Source: Enterobacter sp. C2 (lineage in GTDB: Bacteria; Pseudomonadota; Gammaproteobacteria; Enterobacterales; Enterobacteriaceae). From it: a stretch of DNA of 64,000 bases. The first letter of the stretch is position 1, and every line of letters starts with the position of its first letter. Shown here piece after piece: positions 33,657 to 44,868 of the stretch. The notes beneath the pieces are model-generated. The model was given only the letters and a program-made list of their open reading frames with translations. It did not search any database and was not told the origin of the DNA. The stretch is taken from positions 3,100,001-3,164,000 of the forward strand of contig NZ_CP082269.1 of assembly GCF_019880405.1 (NCBI RefSeq). Reading direction: 5' to 3'. Made by a program: the position numbers and the translations under genes.

Positions 33657-34378
33657 AACGCCTGGGTCAGCGCCGTATAGTCTTCTGAATAGCGCTGATC
33701 CGCGCCACGGATGGTCATGCGATCGCTAAAGCACTCCCCCTGGGTGGGGGAGAAAGCCAGCAGTACACGGTGCGGTAGACGACTTTCGTTATCGGCAACG
33801 TCGGTGCGCAGGCGCAAATGCCAGCCCGTCTCCAGCGCCTTTTGCGTAAAGCCATTTCCCAGCGCCTCCGGCAGCACCACGCATAAAAAACCCTCTTCCG
33901 TGATGCACTCGGCGGCGCAGGCCAGCAGCGTACCGTGATCCAGAGAGACGGTATAGCGCGCCTGCTCCCGCTGCGGCGTGCCGCACTCGACCCCTTTTTC
34001 ATAATAAGGCGGGTTGCTGACGATCAGATCGTAGCGGCGGGTGCAGGTGTTGACCCACTCCTGAATGTCAGCAGAGTGGATCTGAAGGCGATCCGCCCAC
34101 GGCGACTCGCTCACGTTCTCCTGCGCCTGTTGAGCGGCATCGGCGTCCAGCTCTACGGCATCAATACTTACTGTCTCACCGGTACGCTGGGCCAGCATCA
34201 AAGCCAGCAAGCCGCTGCCGGTGCCGATATCGAGGATACGCTTAACCCCGGCAACCGGCGACCATGCCCCGAGAAGAATACCGTCAGTACCCACCTTCAT
34301 GGCACATCTGTCATGGGCAATAAAAAACTGTTTAAAGGTGAATCCATTACGACGCAGCTGCGCTTTGCTGTGGGGCAT
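33641..34378 (-). CDS. trmN: tRNA1(Val) (adenine(37)-N6)-methyltransferase
   Basis: TrmN (YfiC) methylates A37 of tRNA-Val(cmo5UAC). The 245-residue class I methyltransferase has the SAM motif [17 protein letters not shown] and the adenine-N6 catalytic motif NPPY ([11 protein letters not shown]). The start at 34378 fits the E. coli protein; 40 further codons upstream run into the srmB leader and are rejected. Confidence 0.95.
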   Translation of the reverse strand: MPHSKAQLRRNGFTFKQFFIAHDRCAMKVGTDGILLGAWSPVAGVKRILDIGTGSGLLALMLAQRTGETVSIDAVELDADAAQQAQENVSESPWADRLQIHSADIQEWVNTCTRRYDLIVSNPPYYEKGVECGTPQREQARYTVSLDHGTLLACAAECITEEGFLCVVLPEALGNGFTQKALETGWHLRLRTDVADNESRLPHRVLLAFSPTQGECFSDRMTIRGADQRYSEDYTALTQAFYLFM

Positions 34379-34509
34379 TCTTAACAATCCAACTAACGAA
34401 ACCGGTGTAGAATAGGGGAAAGCCGCCAGGCGGGAAAGCGTTATCCACACAAAGAGATGAAGATTGCAGCCATAACGATTATAATCAGCGCCCCACACTG
34501 AGGTAGAAC

Positions 34510-35832
34510 ATGACTGTAACGACTTTTTCCGAACTCGAACTCGATGAAAGCCTGCTGGACGCGCTCCAGAGTAAAGGCTTCACACGCCCAACTGCCATTC
34601 AGGCGGCTGCTATTCCGCCTGCGCTGGAGGGCCGAGATGTACTCGGTTCCGCGCCTACCGGCACGGGTAAAACGGCAGCATATCTGCTGCCTGCGTTGCA
34701 GCACCTGATCGATTTTCCACGTAAGAAATCCGGACCGCCGCGTATTCTTATCCTGACGCCTACCCGTGAGCTGGCAACGCAGGTGGCCGAGCACGCCCGT
34801 GAGCTGTCGGTAAATACCCATCTGGATATCGCCACCATCACCGGCGGCGTAGCCTATATGAACCACGCCGAAGTGTTCAGCGAAAACCAGGATATCGTGG
34901 TCGCCACGACCGGCCGCCTTATGCAGTACATCAAAGAAGAGAACTTTGACTGCCGCGCCGTAGAGACGCTGATCCTCGATGAAGCAGACCGCATGCTGGA
35001 GCTGGGTTTCGCCCAGGATATCGAGCACATCGCCGGGGAGACACGCTGGCGTAAGCAGACCATGCTCTTCTCCGCCACGCTGGAAGGCAACGCCGTGAAG
35101 GACTTTGCCGAGCGGCTGCTGGAAGATCCGGTCGAGGTCTCTGCGACACCGTCTACCCGCGAGCGTAAAAAGATCCACCAGTGGTACTACCGCGCGGATG
35201 ACTTTGCACATAAGACCGCCCTGCTGAAGCACCTGCTGACCCAGGACGATGCGACCCGCACCATCGTGTTTGTTCGTAAGCGCGAGCGCGTACATGAACT
35301 GGCAGAGCTGCTGCGTAACGCCGGTATTAACAACTGCTATCTTGAAGGCGAGATGGCCCAGGTGAAGCGTACCGAAGGTATCAAACGTCTGACCGAAGGC
35401 CGGGTGAACGTGCTGATCGCCACCGACGTTGCCGCGCGTGGGATCGATATTCCAGACGTGAGCCACGTGATTAACTTCGATATGCCGCGCAGCGGCGATA
35501 TCTACCTGCATCGTATTGGCCGTACCGGCCGCGCCGGGCGCAAAGGCACCGCGATTTCGCTGGTCGAAGCTCACGATTACCTGCTACTGCAGAAAATTGG
35601 CCGCTACGTTGATGAGCCGCTAAAAGCCCGTGTGATTGACGAGCTGCGCCCCACCACCCGTGCGCCGAGCGAGAAGATGACGGGTAAACCGTCGAAGAAG
35701 GCGCTGGCCAAGCGCGCCGAAAAGAAAGAGAAAGAGAAAGAGAAGCCGCGCGTGAAGCTGCGTCATCGCGATGCTAAAAACGTGGGTAAGCGTCGTAAGC
35801 CGAGCGGCTCTCAAGAGTCCTCAAACGACTAA
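34510..35832 (+). CDS. srmB: ATP-dependent RNA helicase SrmB
   Basis: SrmB is a DEAD-box helicase acting early in 50S assembly. The 440 residues contain the Q motif (FTRPTAIQ), Walker [13 protein letters not shown] (LILDEADRM), SATLEG and [10 protein letters not shown], then a basic tail of Lys/Arg/Glu ([12 protein letters not shown]) that binds RNA. Divergent from trmN. Confidence 0.98.
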   Translation: MTVTTFSELELDESLLDALQSKGFTRPTAIQAAAIPPALEGRDVLGSAPTGTGKTAAYLLPALQHLIDFPRKKSGPPRILILTPTRELATQVAEHARELSVNTHLDIATITGGVAYMNHAEVFSENQDIVVATTGRLMQYIKEENFDCRAVETLILDEADRMLELGFAQDIEHIAGETRWRKQTMLFSATLEGNAVKDFAERLLEDPVEVSATPSTRERKKIHQWYYRADDFAHKTALLKHLLTQDDATRTIVFVRKRERVHELAELLRNAGINNCYLEGEMAQVKRTEGIKRLTEGRVNVLIATDVAARGIDIPDVSHVINFDMPRSGDIYLHRIGRTGRAGRKGTAISLVEAHDYLLLQKIGRYVDEPLKARVIDELRPTTRAPSEKMTGKPSKKALAKRAEKKEKEKEKPRVKLRHRDAKNVGKRRKPSGSQESSND

Positions 35833-35839
35833 TAAAAAG

Positions 35840-35865
35840 GCCGGGTTAGCTACCCGGCTTTTTTT
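35840..35865 (+). terminator. Terminator of srmB
   Basis: GCCGGGT-TAGCT-ACCCGGC is followed by T7, directly after the srmB stop. A-rich sequence on the left lets it also serve leftward grcA transcripts. Confidence 0.85.
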
Positions 35866-35876
35866 ATGCTGGCCTG

Positions 35877-36260
35877 TTACAGGCTTTCAGTAAAGGTACG
35901 GGCGATAACGTCGCGCTGCTGCTCTGGGGTCAGGGAGTTAAAGCGTACCGCATAGCCTGAGACGCGGATGGTCAGCTGCGGATATTTTTCCGGGTGCTCA
36001 ACCGCATCCATCAGGGTTTCACGACGCAGCACGTTAACGTTCAGGTGCTGGCCGCCTTCAACGCGAACCTGCGGCTGAACTTCCATCGGTACTTCGCGAT
36101 ACTCGATGCTGCCCAGCTGGTCAATCGCCACCACGTCATCTTCGGCAAAACCGGCTTTAGCACATACGCAACGCGCTTCCCCTTTTTCGCTGTCGAGCAG
36201 CCAGAAAGAGTTCAACAGATCGTCGTTTGCTGCTTTGGTGATTTGGATACCTGTAATCAT
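35877..36260 (-). CDS. grcA: Autonomous glycyl radical cofactor
   Basis: GrcA (YfiD) replaces the damaged glycyl-radical domain of pyruvate formate-lyase after oxygen exposure. The 127 residues match the C-terminal part of Pfl[13 protein letters not shown] holds the radical glycine near residue 102. Two FNR sites upstream agree with strong anaerobic induction. Confidence 0.97.
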   Translation of the reverse strand: MITGIQITKAANDDLLNSFWLLDSEKGEARCVCAKAGFAEDDVVAIDQLGSIEYREVPMEVQPQVRVEGGQHLNVNVLRRETLMDAVEHPEKYPQLTIRVSGYAVRFNSLTPEQQRDVIARTFTESL

Positions 36261-36367
36261 ATGATGCCTCCCGGGCGTCTTAAATTATTGTGTCGGCCAT
36301 ATCCCGGCCAATTGGTAAAACCATTGTTGCCTGAGTGTATATATACCAGCCAAATAGGGGTCATTCC

Positions 36368-36434
36368 TTGACCTACATCAATAAAAACCACACCACAAAG
36401 AGGGTCATGATGGGAAATACTTGTTTAATATCAA
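36368..36434 (-). promoter_or_regulatory. Tandem FNR sites upstream of grcA
   Basis: TTGAC-N4-ATCAA (36368-36381) and TTGTT-N4-ATCAA (36421-36434) each differ from the FNR consensus TTGAT-N4-ATCAA by one base. Their centres are 53 bases apart, the same as the -40.5/-93.5 pair known at E. coli yfiD. The remaining grcA-ung gap (314 bases in all) shows no gene. Confidence 0.8.
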
Positions 36435-36574
36435 GTTATGCCGCGTGAATCTCTAAAAATATTTTGTGTTTTCTCAAATTTTTTTAAGTCTGAGCCCGCG
36501 TTTATGCCCACATATTTTATTCCGTGAAGAGAAGCGGTTAAGCTTAGGATCACTAAAAGAGGCAGGAGACCGGA

Positions 36575-37264
36575 ATGACCACTTCGCAAACATGGCACGA
36601 CGTGCTGGCTGAAGAGAAAAAGCAGCCCTACTTTACTAATACGCTTAACGCAGTAGCCGCCGAACGCGAGGCTGGCGTGACGGTTTACCCGCCACAGAAG
36701 GATGTGTTCAACGCCTTTCGCTTCACCGAGCTGGGGGATGTGAAGGTGGTGATCCTCGGTCAGGATCCCTATCACGGGCCGGGACAGGCACACGGCCTGG
36801 CCTTCTCCGTCCGCCCCGGCGTCGCTACGCCCCCGTCGCTGCTCAATATGTACAAAGAGCTGGAGAGCTCAATTCCGGGATTTACCCGGCCGACGCACGG
36901 CTATCTGGAGAGCTGGGCACGTCAGGGTGTGCTGTTGCTCAACACGGTGCTGACCGTGCGCGCAGGCCATGCGCACTCTCATGCCAGCCTCGGCTGGGAG
37001 ACCTTTACCGATAAGGTGATTGCTCTGATTAACGAGCACCGTGAGAACGTTGTGTTTTTACTGTGGGGATCCCACGCGCAGAAGAAAGGGGCGATTATTG
37101 ACGGCCAGCGCCACCATATCCTGAAAGCGCCTCACCCTTCACCGCTGTCGGCGCACCGGGGATTTTTTGGCTGTCACCATTTTGTACTGGCTAATGAGTG
37201 GCTGGAGCAGCACGGCGAGAAGCCGATTGACTGGATGCCGATTCTGCCGGCAGAGAGCGAATAG
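36575..37264 (+). CDS. ung: Uracil-DNA glycosylase
   Basis: Ung removes uracil from DNA to start base-excision repair. The 229-residue protein has the water-activating motif [17 protein letters not shown] near residue 62 and the DNA-intercalating loop [13 protein letters not shown] near 187. Length and sequence match E. coli. It is divergent from grcA. Confidence 0.98.
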   Translation: MTTSQTWHDVLAEEKKQPYFTNTLNAVAAEREAGVTVYPPQKDVFNAFRFTELGDVKVVILGQDPYHGPGQAHGLAFSVRPGVATPPSLLNMYKELESSIPGFTRPTHGYLESWARQGVLLLNTVLTVRAGHAHSHASLGWETFTDKVIALINEHRENVVFLLWGSHAQKKGAIIDGQRHHILKAPHPSPLSAHRGFFGCHHFVLANEWLEQHGEKPIDWMPILPAESE

Positions 37265-37275
37265 CGAAGGGATTG

Positions 37276-37305
37276 GGCCCGGCGGCGCGATGCCTGCCGG
37301 GCCTG
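37276..37305. repeat. REP element between ung and yfiF
   Basis: GGCCCGGCGGCGCG-ATG-CCTGCCGGGCC is a single REP unit with the same core as those near 1000 and 46690. It separates the convergent ung and yfiF genes. Confidence 0.75.
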
Positions 37306-37312
37306 GAAAGCG

Positions 37313-38362
37313 TTACGCTTTGTTCTGACGCCACCACTCGGCGAGCAGAACGCCGGTCGCCACGGAGACGTTAAGGCTTTCAACGTTGCCGGTGCCCGGA
37401 ATAGCAAGACTCAGATCGGCGCTGGCCATCGCCGCATCGGAGAGACCGTCACGCTCCTGGCCTAACACCAGCACCATCTTCTTCGGCATCTCGGCCTGAT
37501 AAAGCGGCGTACCTTCATGGCTGGAGGTGGTCACAATGGTGTAGCCCGCTTTGCGGAAGGCATCCAGCGCATCGAGCACGCTGTCACCGGTTATCGCCTG
37601 CACGTGCTCGGCCCCGCCCTCAGCGGTACGTACCGCTGCGCCAGACTCGATAATTCCCGCGTCCTGCAGCACCACCCCTTTCACGCCGAAGTGTGCGCAG
37701 CTACGCATCATCGCGCCGAGGTTGTGCGGGTTGCCTACATCCTCCAGCGCCAGGACGCAATCCTGCTCGCCCGCCTGGCTCACCCACTGCTGCACGGAGA
37801 TACCGCTACGCTTTTTGATAATAAAGCAGACGCCACCGTGGTGTTCGGTTCCGGACGCTTTTGCCAGCTCGGCCTCGTCTACCACATGGTAGGCCTTGCG
37901 GTTAGCTGCCATCCAGCGCAGCGCCTCTTTGAAGCGCGGCGTCACGCTCTGGACAAACCAGGCGCGGACGATGCAATCCGGGCGGCTCTGGAACAGCGCC
38001 TGACAGGCGTTTTCACCGTAAACGCGTGTCTCTTCAGCGCGCTGGCGACGGATCACTTCAGGATCGATAACCGGCTTGCCGCTGGCTGACTCCTCCTCGT
38101 CCCTTACCGATTCGCTAACAGGCGGGCGGGAGACGGTGCGCCACGGCGATCCGCCGTCACGCTCGTTATCACGGTCACGATCGCGACCAAAAGGTTTTCT
38201 CTCATCGCGGGCGGGGCGACGGCCACCGTCTGCACGAGACGATCCCGGACGTCCGCCCCCCTTCCCGGTACGCGGGTTATGGGTACGTTTATCAGAATCA
38301 TCATCACTGCGGACATACATCACTTTGACCTTGCCGCTTTTGTTTTTAAGTTCGTCGTTCAT
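37313..38362 (-). CDS. yfiF: SpoU-family tRNA/rRNA methyltransferase YfiF
   Basis: YfiF is a predicted 2'-O-ribose methyltransferase of the SPOUT fold; its target is not established. The first 110 residues are basic and disordered ([20 protein letters not shown]), the middle holds an L30e-like RNA-binding domain, and the C-terminal half has the knotted domain with [16 protein letters not shown] and [15 protein letters not shown] choose the ATG at 38362, with GGAG upstream, over the GTG at 38374, giving 349 residues. Confidence 0.93.
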   Translation of the reverse strand: MNDELKNKSGKVKVMYVRSDDDSDKRTHNPRTGKGGGRPGSSRADGGRRPARDERKPFGRDRDRDNERDGGSPWRTVSRPPVSESVRDEEESASGKPVIDPEVIRRQRAEETRVYGENACQALFQSRPDCIVRAWFVQSVTPRFKEALRWMAANRKAYHVVDEAELAKASGTEHHGGVCFIIKKRSGISVQQWVSQAGEQDCVLALEDVGNPHNLGAMMRSCAHFGVKGVVLQDAGIIESGAAVRTAEGGAEHVQAITGDSVLDALDAFRKAGYTIVTTSSHEGTPLYQAEMPKKMVLVLGQERDGLSDAAMASADLSLAIPGTGNVESLNVSVATGVLLAEWWRQNKA

Positions 38363-38554
38363 GCTTTTCTCCACCAGCGCTGCGCGAAGCGCGCAGATTA
38401 CCCGATGTGCAGGCGCATAGCCATTACTTCATTTAAAAGCCTGCGACTATTGTACTCATTGAATAAAACGCGTTGTCGTTTCACACCTGCTCAAAGATAA
38501 TATGTAACATATTGGAAACATACTCTGTCCCACCGCACTACCCAGAGGTTAGTT

Positions 38555-38974
<420 letters not shown>

Positions 38975-39041
38975 TCTTCCGGGGCGCGCTTGTGCCCCGT
39001 TTTTCCCTCTGCCACAATGGCGTTTTTTCTGCGCCACCTCT

Positions 39042-39746
39042 ATGACCGTGACCAATAACGCCGTACTGCAACTTCGGGCGCAACGTCTTGCCCGCGCTAC
39101 ACGCCCTTTTCTCGCCCGGGGTAACCGTATCCGCCGCTGTCAGCGCTGCCTGCTGCCGCTAAAGCAGTGCCTGTGCGCCACGCTGCAGCCCAGCTCTGCC
39201 CGCAGCCGCTTCTGTCTGGTGATGTTTGATACCGAACCGATGAAGCCCAGCAATACCGGACGCCTGATTGCCGATATCCTGCCGGATACCGCCGCGTTCC
39301 AGTGGTCGCGCACCGAGCCGCCGCAGGCGCTGCTGGATCTGGTCGCCGATCCTGATTACCAGCCGATGGTGGTCTTCCCCGCTGCCTATGCGGGCAGCGA
39401 GCGTCAAGTGATCACCACGCCTCCCAGCGGTAAGCCGCCGCTGTTTATTATGCTCGACGGAACCTGGACCGAGGCGCGGAAGATGTTCCGTAAAAGTCCT
39501 TATCTCGACAGGCTACCGGTGATCTCTGTCGATCTCTCCCGCGTCTCCGCCTATCGCCTGCGCGAAGCGCAGGTTGAGGGGCAGTACTGCACGGCAGAGG
39601 TGGCGATCGCCCTGCTCGATCTCGCTGCGGACCAGCATGCCGCTCAGGCGCTGGGGGATCACTTCTCCTGCTTCCGCACCCGCTATCTGGCAGGAAAAAC
39701 GCAGCATAAGGGCAGCGTCACAGCGGATATGGAAGAAAGCGTTTAA
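39042..39746 (+). CDS. tapT: tRNA-uridine aminocarboxypropyltransferase
   Basis: TapT (YfiP) adds the acp group to U47 of tRNA using S-adenosylmethionine. The 234-residue protein has a Cys cluster (CQRCLLPLKQCLC) near residue 33 and the DTW-family core LDGTWTEARKMF near 140. It lies between trxC and patZ as in E. coli. Confidence 0.95.
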   Translation: MTVTNNAVLQLRAQRLARATRPFLARGNRIRRCQRCLLPLKQCLCATLQPSSARSRFCLVMFDTEPMKPSNTGRLIADILPDTAAFQWSRTEPPQALLDLVADPDYQPMVVFPAAYAGSERQVITTPPSGKPPLFIMLDGTWTEARKMFRKSPYLDRLPVISVDLSRVSAYRLREAQVEGQYCTAEVAIALLDLAADQHAAQALGDHFSCFRTRYLAGKTQHKGSVTADMEESV

Positions 39747-39778
39747 AATCATCAGGTCACTCTTTTCTGGAGACCGGT

Positions 39779-42439
39779 ATGAGCCAACGAGGACTGGAAG
39801 CGCTGCTGCGCCCTAAGTCAATTGCGGTGATTGGTGCCTCAATGAAGCCGGATCGCGCCGGCTTTTTGATGATGCGTAACCTACTGGCCGGCGGCTTTGC
39901 CGGTCCGGTTCTGCCGGTGACCCCGGCCTGGAAGGCCGTGCAGGGAGTGCTGGCCTGGCCGGATGTCGCCAGCCTGCCCTTTACGCCGGATCTCGCCGTG
40001 CTCTGCACCCATGCGAAACGCAACCTAAGCCTGCTGGAGGCGCTAGGCCAGAAAGGGTGTAAGACCTGCATCATCCTCTCTGCGCCACCGGAACAGCACG
40101 CCGATCTGCTGGCCTGCGCCAGCCGTTTCCAGATGCGCCTGCTGGGGCCAAACAGCCTCGGTCTGCTGGCACCCTGGCAAGGGCTCAACGCCAGCTTCTC
40201 TCCGGTACCGATCGCCCGCGGCAAGCTGGCCTTTATCTCCCAGTCGGCGGCGGTATCCAATACCATTCTTGACTGGGCCCAGCAGCGCGAAATGGGCTTC
40301 TCCTACTTTATCGCCCTCGGCGACAGCCTGGATATCGACGTCGATGAGCTTCTGGACTTCCTTGCCCGCGACAGCAAAACCAGCGCTATTCTGCTCTATC
40401 TGGAGCACCTGAGCGACGCCCGGCGCTTTGTCTCCGCCGCCCGTAGCGCCTCACGTAATAAGCCTATTCTGGTGATCAAAAGCGGTCGTAGCCCAGCGGC
40501 GCAGCGCCTGCTACACGTTAACGCCGGGATGGATCCCGCCTGGGATGCGGCAATTCAGCGCGCAGGTCTGCTGCGAGTGCAGGATACCCATGAGCTTTTC
40601 TCCGCAGTTGAGACCCTGAGCCATATGCGCCCGCTGCGCGGAGAGCGCCTGATGATTATCAGCAACGGCGCGGCACCGGCGGCGCTGGCGCTGGACGAGC
40701 TCTGGCTGCGCAACGGCAAGCTGGCGACGCTGGGAGAAGAGACCCTCTCCCGCCTGCGTGAAGCGCTGCCGGGATCGATTGTGGCGGATAACCCGCTGGA
40801 TCTGCGCGACGATGCCAGCAGCGAGCGCTATATCACCGCGCTTAATATCCTCCTCGACAGTACGGACTATGACGCCCTGCTGGTGATCCACTCCCCCAGC
40901 GCCGTGGCGCCCGGCAGTGAAAGCGCGCTGGCTCTGATTGACGTCCTGAAAAAGCATCCACGCGGTAAATATGTCACCGTGCTGACCAACTGGTGTGGAG
41001 AGTTCTCTTCTCAGGAGGCCCGCCGCCTGTTTAGCGAAGCGGGGCTGCCAACCTACCGGACGCCGGAGGGGACGATTACCGCCTTTATGCATATGGTGGA
41101 GTACCGTCGTAACCAGAAGCAGCTCCGGGAGACGCCTGCCCTGCCCAGCAGCCTGACCGCCGATACGGCCGAAGCGCATAAGCTGTTGCAGCAGGCTATC
41201 GATGAGGGAGCTACCACGCTTGATACGCATGAGGTGCAGCCGGTGCTTCGCGCCTACGGGCTGCAAACGCTTCCCACCTGGATTGCCAGCGACAGCGCCG
41301 AGGCGGTACACATTGCCGGGCAAATTGGCTACCCGGTCGCCCTGAAGCTGCGATCCCCGGATATCCCACACAAGTCCGAAGTTCAGGGCGTGATGCTCTA
41401 TCTGCGCACCGCTGCGGAGGTGCAGCAGGCGGCAGAGGCGATTATCGATCGCGTTAAGATGCGCTGGCCCCAGGCACGAGTGCACGGTTTGCAGGTGCAG
41501 AGCATGGCTAACCGCGCCGGTGCCCAGGAGCTGCGGGTGGTGGTAGAGCAGGATCCGGTGTTTGGTCCGCTGATTATGCTGGGCGAAGGTGGCGTGGAGT
41601 GGCGAGCGCAGGATCAGGCCGCGGTAGCACTGCCGCCGTTGAACATGAACCTTGCCCGCTACCTGGTTATTCAGGCCATCAAGAATAAAAAGATCCGCGG
41701 ACGCAGCGGTCTACAGCCGCTGGATGTGATCGGCCTGAGCCAGTTTCTGGTGCGGGTATCAAACCTGATCGTTGACTGCCCGGAGATCCAGCGGCTGGAT
41801 ATTCACCCGCTGCTGGCCTCCGCCGGGGAGTTTACCGCCCTCGATGTGACGCTGACGCTGGCACCGTTTAGCGGCAGCAGCGAAAGCCGGCTGGCGATAC
41901 GCCCCTATCCACAGCATCTCGAGGAGAGCGTGACGCTGAAAAACGGCGATGCCTGTCTGTTCCGCCCCATCCTGCCAGAGGATGAACCGGCCCTGCAGCG
42001 TTTTATCGCCAAGGTCACAAAAGAGGATCTTTATTATCGTTACTTCAGTGAGATCAACGAATTCACCCATGAGGACTTAGCCAATATGACTCAGATCGAC
42101 TACGATCGGGAGATGGCGATCGTTGCCGTGCGGCGCACTGACGATGGCGAAGAGATCCTTGGCGTGACGCGGGCGATCTCCGACCCTGACAACGTTGATG
42201 CGGAGTTTGCCGTGCTGGTCCGTTCTGACCTTAAGGGGCTAGGTCTGGGGAGACGCCTGCTGGAGAAACTTATTGGCTATACCCGCGATCACGGTCTCAT
42301 GCGTCTGAATGGTATTACGATGCCTAATAATCGCGGTATGGTTACGCTGGCACGTAAACTCGGCTTTACCGTTGATATCCAGCTTGAGGACGGGATTGTC
42401 AGCCTGACGCTTCCTCTTGCCGGACCTGGCGGCTCCTGA
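39779..42439 (+). CDS. patZ: Peptidyl-lysine N-acetyltransferase PatZ
   Basis: PatZ (Pka/YfiQ) acetylates and inactivates acetyl-CoA synthetase and other proteins. The 886 residues comprise an ADP-forming acyl-CoA synthetase-like region (CoA binding near the N-terminus, SIAVIGASMKPDRAG; ligase and ATP-grasp segments to about 690) and a C-terminal GNAT domain (LVRSDLKGLGLGRRLLEKL holds the acetyl-CoA loop). It is 32 bases from tapT and probably co-transcribed. Confidence 0.96.
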   Translation: MSQRGLEALLRPKSIAVIGASMKPDRAGFLMMRNLLAGGFAGPVLPVTPAWKAVQGVLAWPDVASLPFTPDLAVLCTHAKRNLSLLEALGQKGCKTCIILSAPPEQHADLLACASRFQMRLLGPNSLGLLAPWQGLNASFSPVPIARGKLAFISQSAAVSNTILDWAQQREMGFSYFIALGDSLDIDVDELLDFLARDSKTSAILLYLEHLSDARRFVSAARSASRNKPILVIKSGRSPAAQRLLHVNAGMDPAWDAAIQRAGLLRVQDTHELFSAVETLSHMRPLRGERLMIISNGAAPAALALDELWLRNGKLATLGEETLSRLREALPGSIVADNPLDLRDDASSERYITALNILLDSTDYDALLVIHSPSAVAPGSESALALIDVLKKHPRGKYVTVLTNWCGEFSSQEARRLFSEAGLPTYRTPEGTITAFMHMVEYRRNQKQLRETPALPSSLTADTAEAHKLLQQAIDEGATTLDTHEVQPVLRAYGLQTLPTWIASDSAEAVHIAGQIGYPVALKLRSPDIPHKSEVQGVMLYLRTAAEVQQAAEAIIDRVKMRWPQARVHGLQVQSMANRAGAQELRVVVEQDPVFGPLIMLGEGGVEWRAQDQAAVALPPLNMNLARYLVIQAIKNKKIRGRSGLQPLDVIGLSQFLVRVSNLIVDCPEIQRLDIHPLLASAGEFTALDVTLTLAPFSGSSESRLAIRPYPQHLEESVTLKNGDACLFRPILPEDEPALQRFIAKVTKEDLYYRYFSEINEFTHEDLANMTQIDYDREMAIVAVRRTDDGEEILGVTRAISDPDNVDAEFAVLVRSDLKGLGLGRRLLEKLIGYTRDHGLMRLNGITMPNNRGMVTLARKLGFTVDIQLEDGIVSLTLPLAGPGGS

Positions 42440-42456
42440 GTAAGGTACTGGAAATG

Positions 42457-42485
42457 TTGACCACTTTCGCTGGCTCTGGTGTTAT
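42457..42485 (+). promoter_or_regulatory. Promoter of pssA
   Basis: TTGACC-N17-TGTTAT is a good sigma70 promoter about 85 bases before pssA. Inverted TGCAT/ATGCA sequences in the following leader could form a small hairpin. Confidence 0.6.
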
Positions 42486-42568
42486 CATTGTCCGCTTATG
42501 TGGTCTGCATGCTTCTGTAGATGCATGATACAGAGACCCTTCAATAAACAGAGAAGATACGCACTGTG

Positions 42569-43924
42569 ATGTTGTCAAAATTTAAGCGTAATAAACATCA
42601 ACAACACCTTGCTCAACTACCTAAGCTCTCTCAGTCAGTTGATGATGTCACGTTTTACTACGCTCCCGCCGATTTTCGGGAAACGCTGCTAAAACAGATT
42701 GCCGGTGCGACTCAACGCATCTGTATTATCGCCCTGTATCTTGAGCAGGACGACGGCGGTAAAGACATTATGGCGGCGCTCTATGAAGCGAAACGCCAGC
42801 GTCCGGAGCTGGATGTCCGCGTCCTGGTTGACTGGCATCGCGCCCAGCGTGGCCGGATCGGTGCCGCAGCGGCCAATACCAATGCCGACTGGTACTGCCG
42901 TCTGGCCCAGGAGAATCCCGGCGTCGATATCGCCGTTTATGGCGTACCCGTGAATACCCGTGAAGCGCTGGGCGTGCTGCACTACAAAGGTTTTATCATT
43001 GATGATGCCGTGCTCTATAGCGGTGCCAGCCTGAACGACGTCTACCTGCATCAGCACGAAAAGTATCGGTACGACCGTTACCAGCTGATCCGCAACGCGC
43101 GGATGGCAGACATCATGCTGGAGTGGGTCAACAATAACCTGATTCAGGGGTGCGGCGTTAATCGCCTTGATAGCGACCAACGGCCTAAAAGCCCGGAAAT
43201 CAAAAATGATATCCGCCAGTTCCGTCAGGAGCTGCGTGATGCTGGCTACCATTTCCAGGGCGATGCGGATAACGAGCAGCTGGCAGTGACGCCGCTGGTG
43301 GGCCTGGGCAAAACCAGCCTGCTTAACAAGACGATCTTCCATCTGATGCCGTGCACCGAGCACAAACTGACGATCTGCACCCCCTACTTTAACCTGCCGG
43401 CGGTGCTGGTACGCAACATCATTCAGTTGCTGCGCGAAGGCAAGAAGGTAGAGATTATCGTCGGGGATAAGACCGCGAACGACTTCTATATCCCGGAAAA
43501 CGAGCCGTTTAAAATTATCGGTGCCCTGCCCTATCTCTACGAAATTAACCTGCGTCGTTTTCTGAGCCGCCTGCAGTACTATGTGAATACCGATCAGCTC
43601 ATTGTCCGTCTGTGGAAAGACGCGGATAACAGCTATCACCTGAAAGGAATGTGGGTGGATGACGAGTGGCTGCTGCTGACCGGCAACAACCTTAACCCAC
43701 GCGCGTGGCGACTGGATCTGGAAAACGCGATCCTTATTCACGATCCGCAACAGGAGCTGGCCCCGCAGCGTGATAAAGAGCTGGCGCTGATCCGCACTCA
43801 CACCACCGTGGTGAAACACTATCGCGATCTGCAAAGTATTGCCGAGTACCCGGTTAAGGTGCGTAAGCTTATCCGCCGTCTGCGCCGGATACGTATCGAC
43901 AGGCTGATCAGCCGTATTCTGTAA
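42569..43924 (+). CDS. pssA: Phosphatidylserine synthase
   Basis: PssA makes phosphatidylserine from CDP-diacylglycerol and serine, the entry to phosphatidylethanolamine. It is the phospholipase-D type: two HxK motifs, in [19 protein letters not shown] (near residue 138) and [19 protein letters not shown] (near 357). The ATG at 42569 gives 451 residues as in E. coli; the GTG one codon earlier is possible. The C-terminus is very basic, which aids membrane binding. Confidence 0.97.
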   Translation: MLSKFKRNKHQQHLAQLPKLSQSVDDVTFYYAPADFRETLLKQIAGATQRICIIALYLEQDDGGKDIMAALYEAKRQRPELDVRVLVDWHRAQRGRIGAAAANTNADWYCRLAQENPGVDIAVYGVPVNTREALGVLHYKGFIIDDAVLYSGASLNDVYLHQHEKYRYDRYQLIRNARMADIMLEWVNNNLIQGCGVNRLDSDQRPKSPEIKNDIRQFRQELRDAGYHFQGDADNEQLAVTPLVGLGKTSLLNKTIFHLMPCTEHKLTICTPYFNLPAVLVRNIIQLLREGKKVEIIVGDKTANDFYIPENEPFKIIGALPYLYEINLRRFLSRLQYYVNTDQLIVRLWKDADNSYHLKGMWVDDEWLLLTGNNLNPRAWRLDLENAILIHDPQQELAPQRDKELALIRTHTTVVKHYRDLQSIAEYPVKVRKLIRRLRRIRIDRLISRIL

Positions 43925-43940
43925 TGTTAACATAGCGTCT

Positions 43941-43966
43941 GGCCCCGTCATTGATGGGGCCTTTTT
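43941..43966 (+). terminator. Terminator of pssA
   Basis: GGCCCC-N9-GGGGCC followed by T5 lies directly after pssA and only 14 bases before the yfiM start, so yfiM probably depends on readthrough or its own weak promoter. Confidence 0.8.
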
Positions 43967-43979
43967 ATTGGGATTGGCG

Positions 43980-44300
43980 ATGCGCGCTCTTATCTTATCT
44001 GCCCTACTGACCCTAACCGGCTGCACACATATGGCTGATGACCAGTGGCACGGTCAGGACAAAGCCCAGCACTTTCTCGCTTCCGCCATGCTCTCTGCTG
44101 CCGGGAATGAGTATGCCCAGCACCAGGGCGTTAGCGCCGATCGCGGTGCGGCTCTCGGCGTTATGTTTTCGTTAAGCCTGGGCGCATCAAAGGAGCTGTG
44201 GGATAGCCGCCCGGCAGGAAGCGGCTGGAGCTGGAAAGATTTTGCCTGGGATGTCGCGGGAGCAACCACCGGCTACGCCGTCTGGCAGCTGGCGCACTAG
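43980..44300 (+). CDS. yfiM: Lipoprotein YfiM
   Basis: A 106-residue predicted outer-membrane lipoprotein: signal peptide [15 protein letters not shown] with lipobox LTGC, then a conserved body ([30 protein letters not shown]) matching E. coli YfiM, of unknown function. The ATG at 43980 is chosen over the TTG at 43968. Its stop overlaps the stop of the DUF4385 gene. Confidence 0.92.
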   Translation: MRALILSALLTLTGCTHMADDQWHGQDKAQHFLASAMLSAAGNEYAQHQGVSADRGAALGVMFSLSLGASKELWDSRPAGSGWSWKDFAWDVAGATTGYAVWQLAH

Positions 44301-44749
44301 CCCCATTTCGCCTGGTGCGCTTTTTTGCGCTTCAGGTAATCCTCATCGGCACGGATCCGATCCCACCAGGTTTTAAAGATCGCTGCCGCCGCGGCTTTGA
44401 TCGGATCGTTGCCGCGTGGATTGAGCTCGCGATTCTCATCATACTTTTTGCCGCCTTTGTAATTAGCGTAACGCCGGGCGCGGGTATAACCCATTTGAAT
44501 AAACTTACGCGCCATATCCATACCGACAAAGTCATCATTTTTGCGGTACTCCTCAAACAGAGCATAGATTTGTTCCGCTGACTTTTGCGCTGACTCTGGA
44601 TCCTTATAGCGCCAGAAGGGCAGGATCTCCCCCTTATATGGCTCGACCAGCAGCACGCCCTGCTCTCCCCGGCCAACTTGGTACCGTTCAGGATGCTGGC
44701 GAAAATCGGTTTCAGTAAAGTCCTGCTCATAATCAAATTCTTTGCGCAC
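44297..44749 (-). CDS. DUF4385-family protein
   Basis: The 150-residue soluble protein begins (as GTG) with [20 protein letters not shown] and contains [20 protein letters not shown], features I associate with DUF4385. Function unknown. The GTG at 44749 has GGAG eight bases upstream; the ATG at 44788 adds 13 residues without family match. The family is found scattered in bacteria and phages. It is not at this place in E. coli. Confidence 0.75.
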   Translation of the reverse strand: MRKEFDYEQDFTETDFRQHPERYQVGRGEQGVLLVEPYKGEILPFWRYKDPESAQKSAEQIYALFEEYRKNDDFVGMDMARKFIQMGYTRARRYANYKGGKKYDENRELNPRGNDPIKAAAAAIFKTWWDRIRADEDYLKRKKAHQAKWG

Positions 44750-44868
44750 CGATACTCTCCGTTTTGATTGCTCTTTTAAACATAGCATCGTTCAGAGAAC
44801 TCCCCCTTTTTCCCCAATTTGCCTTAGGTGAACTATTCTCGAACAAACACCTGAAGCGAGGCAAAATA

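Noticed and set aside
44764-44868. N-terminal extension of the ThDP oxidase
   Set aside because: The upstream codons are not family-like, and the ATG at 44869 has a good ribosome site and begins the conserved domain.
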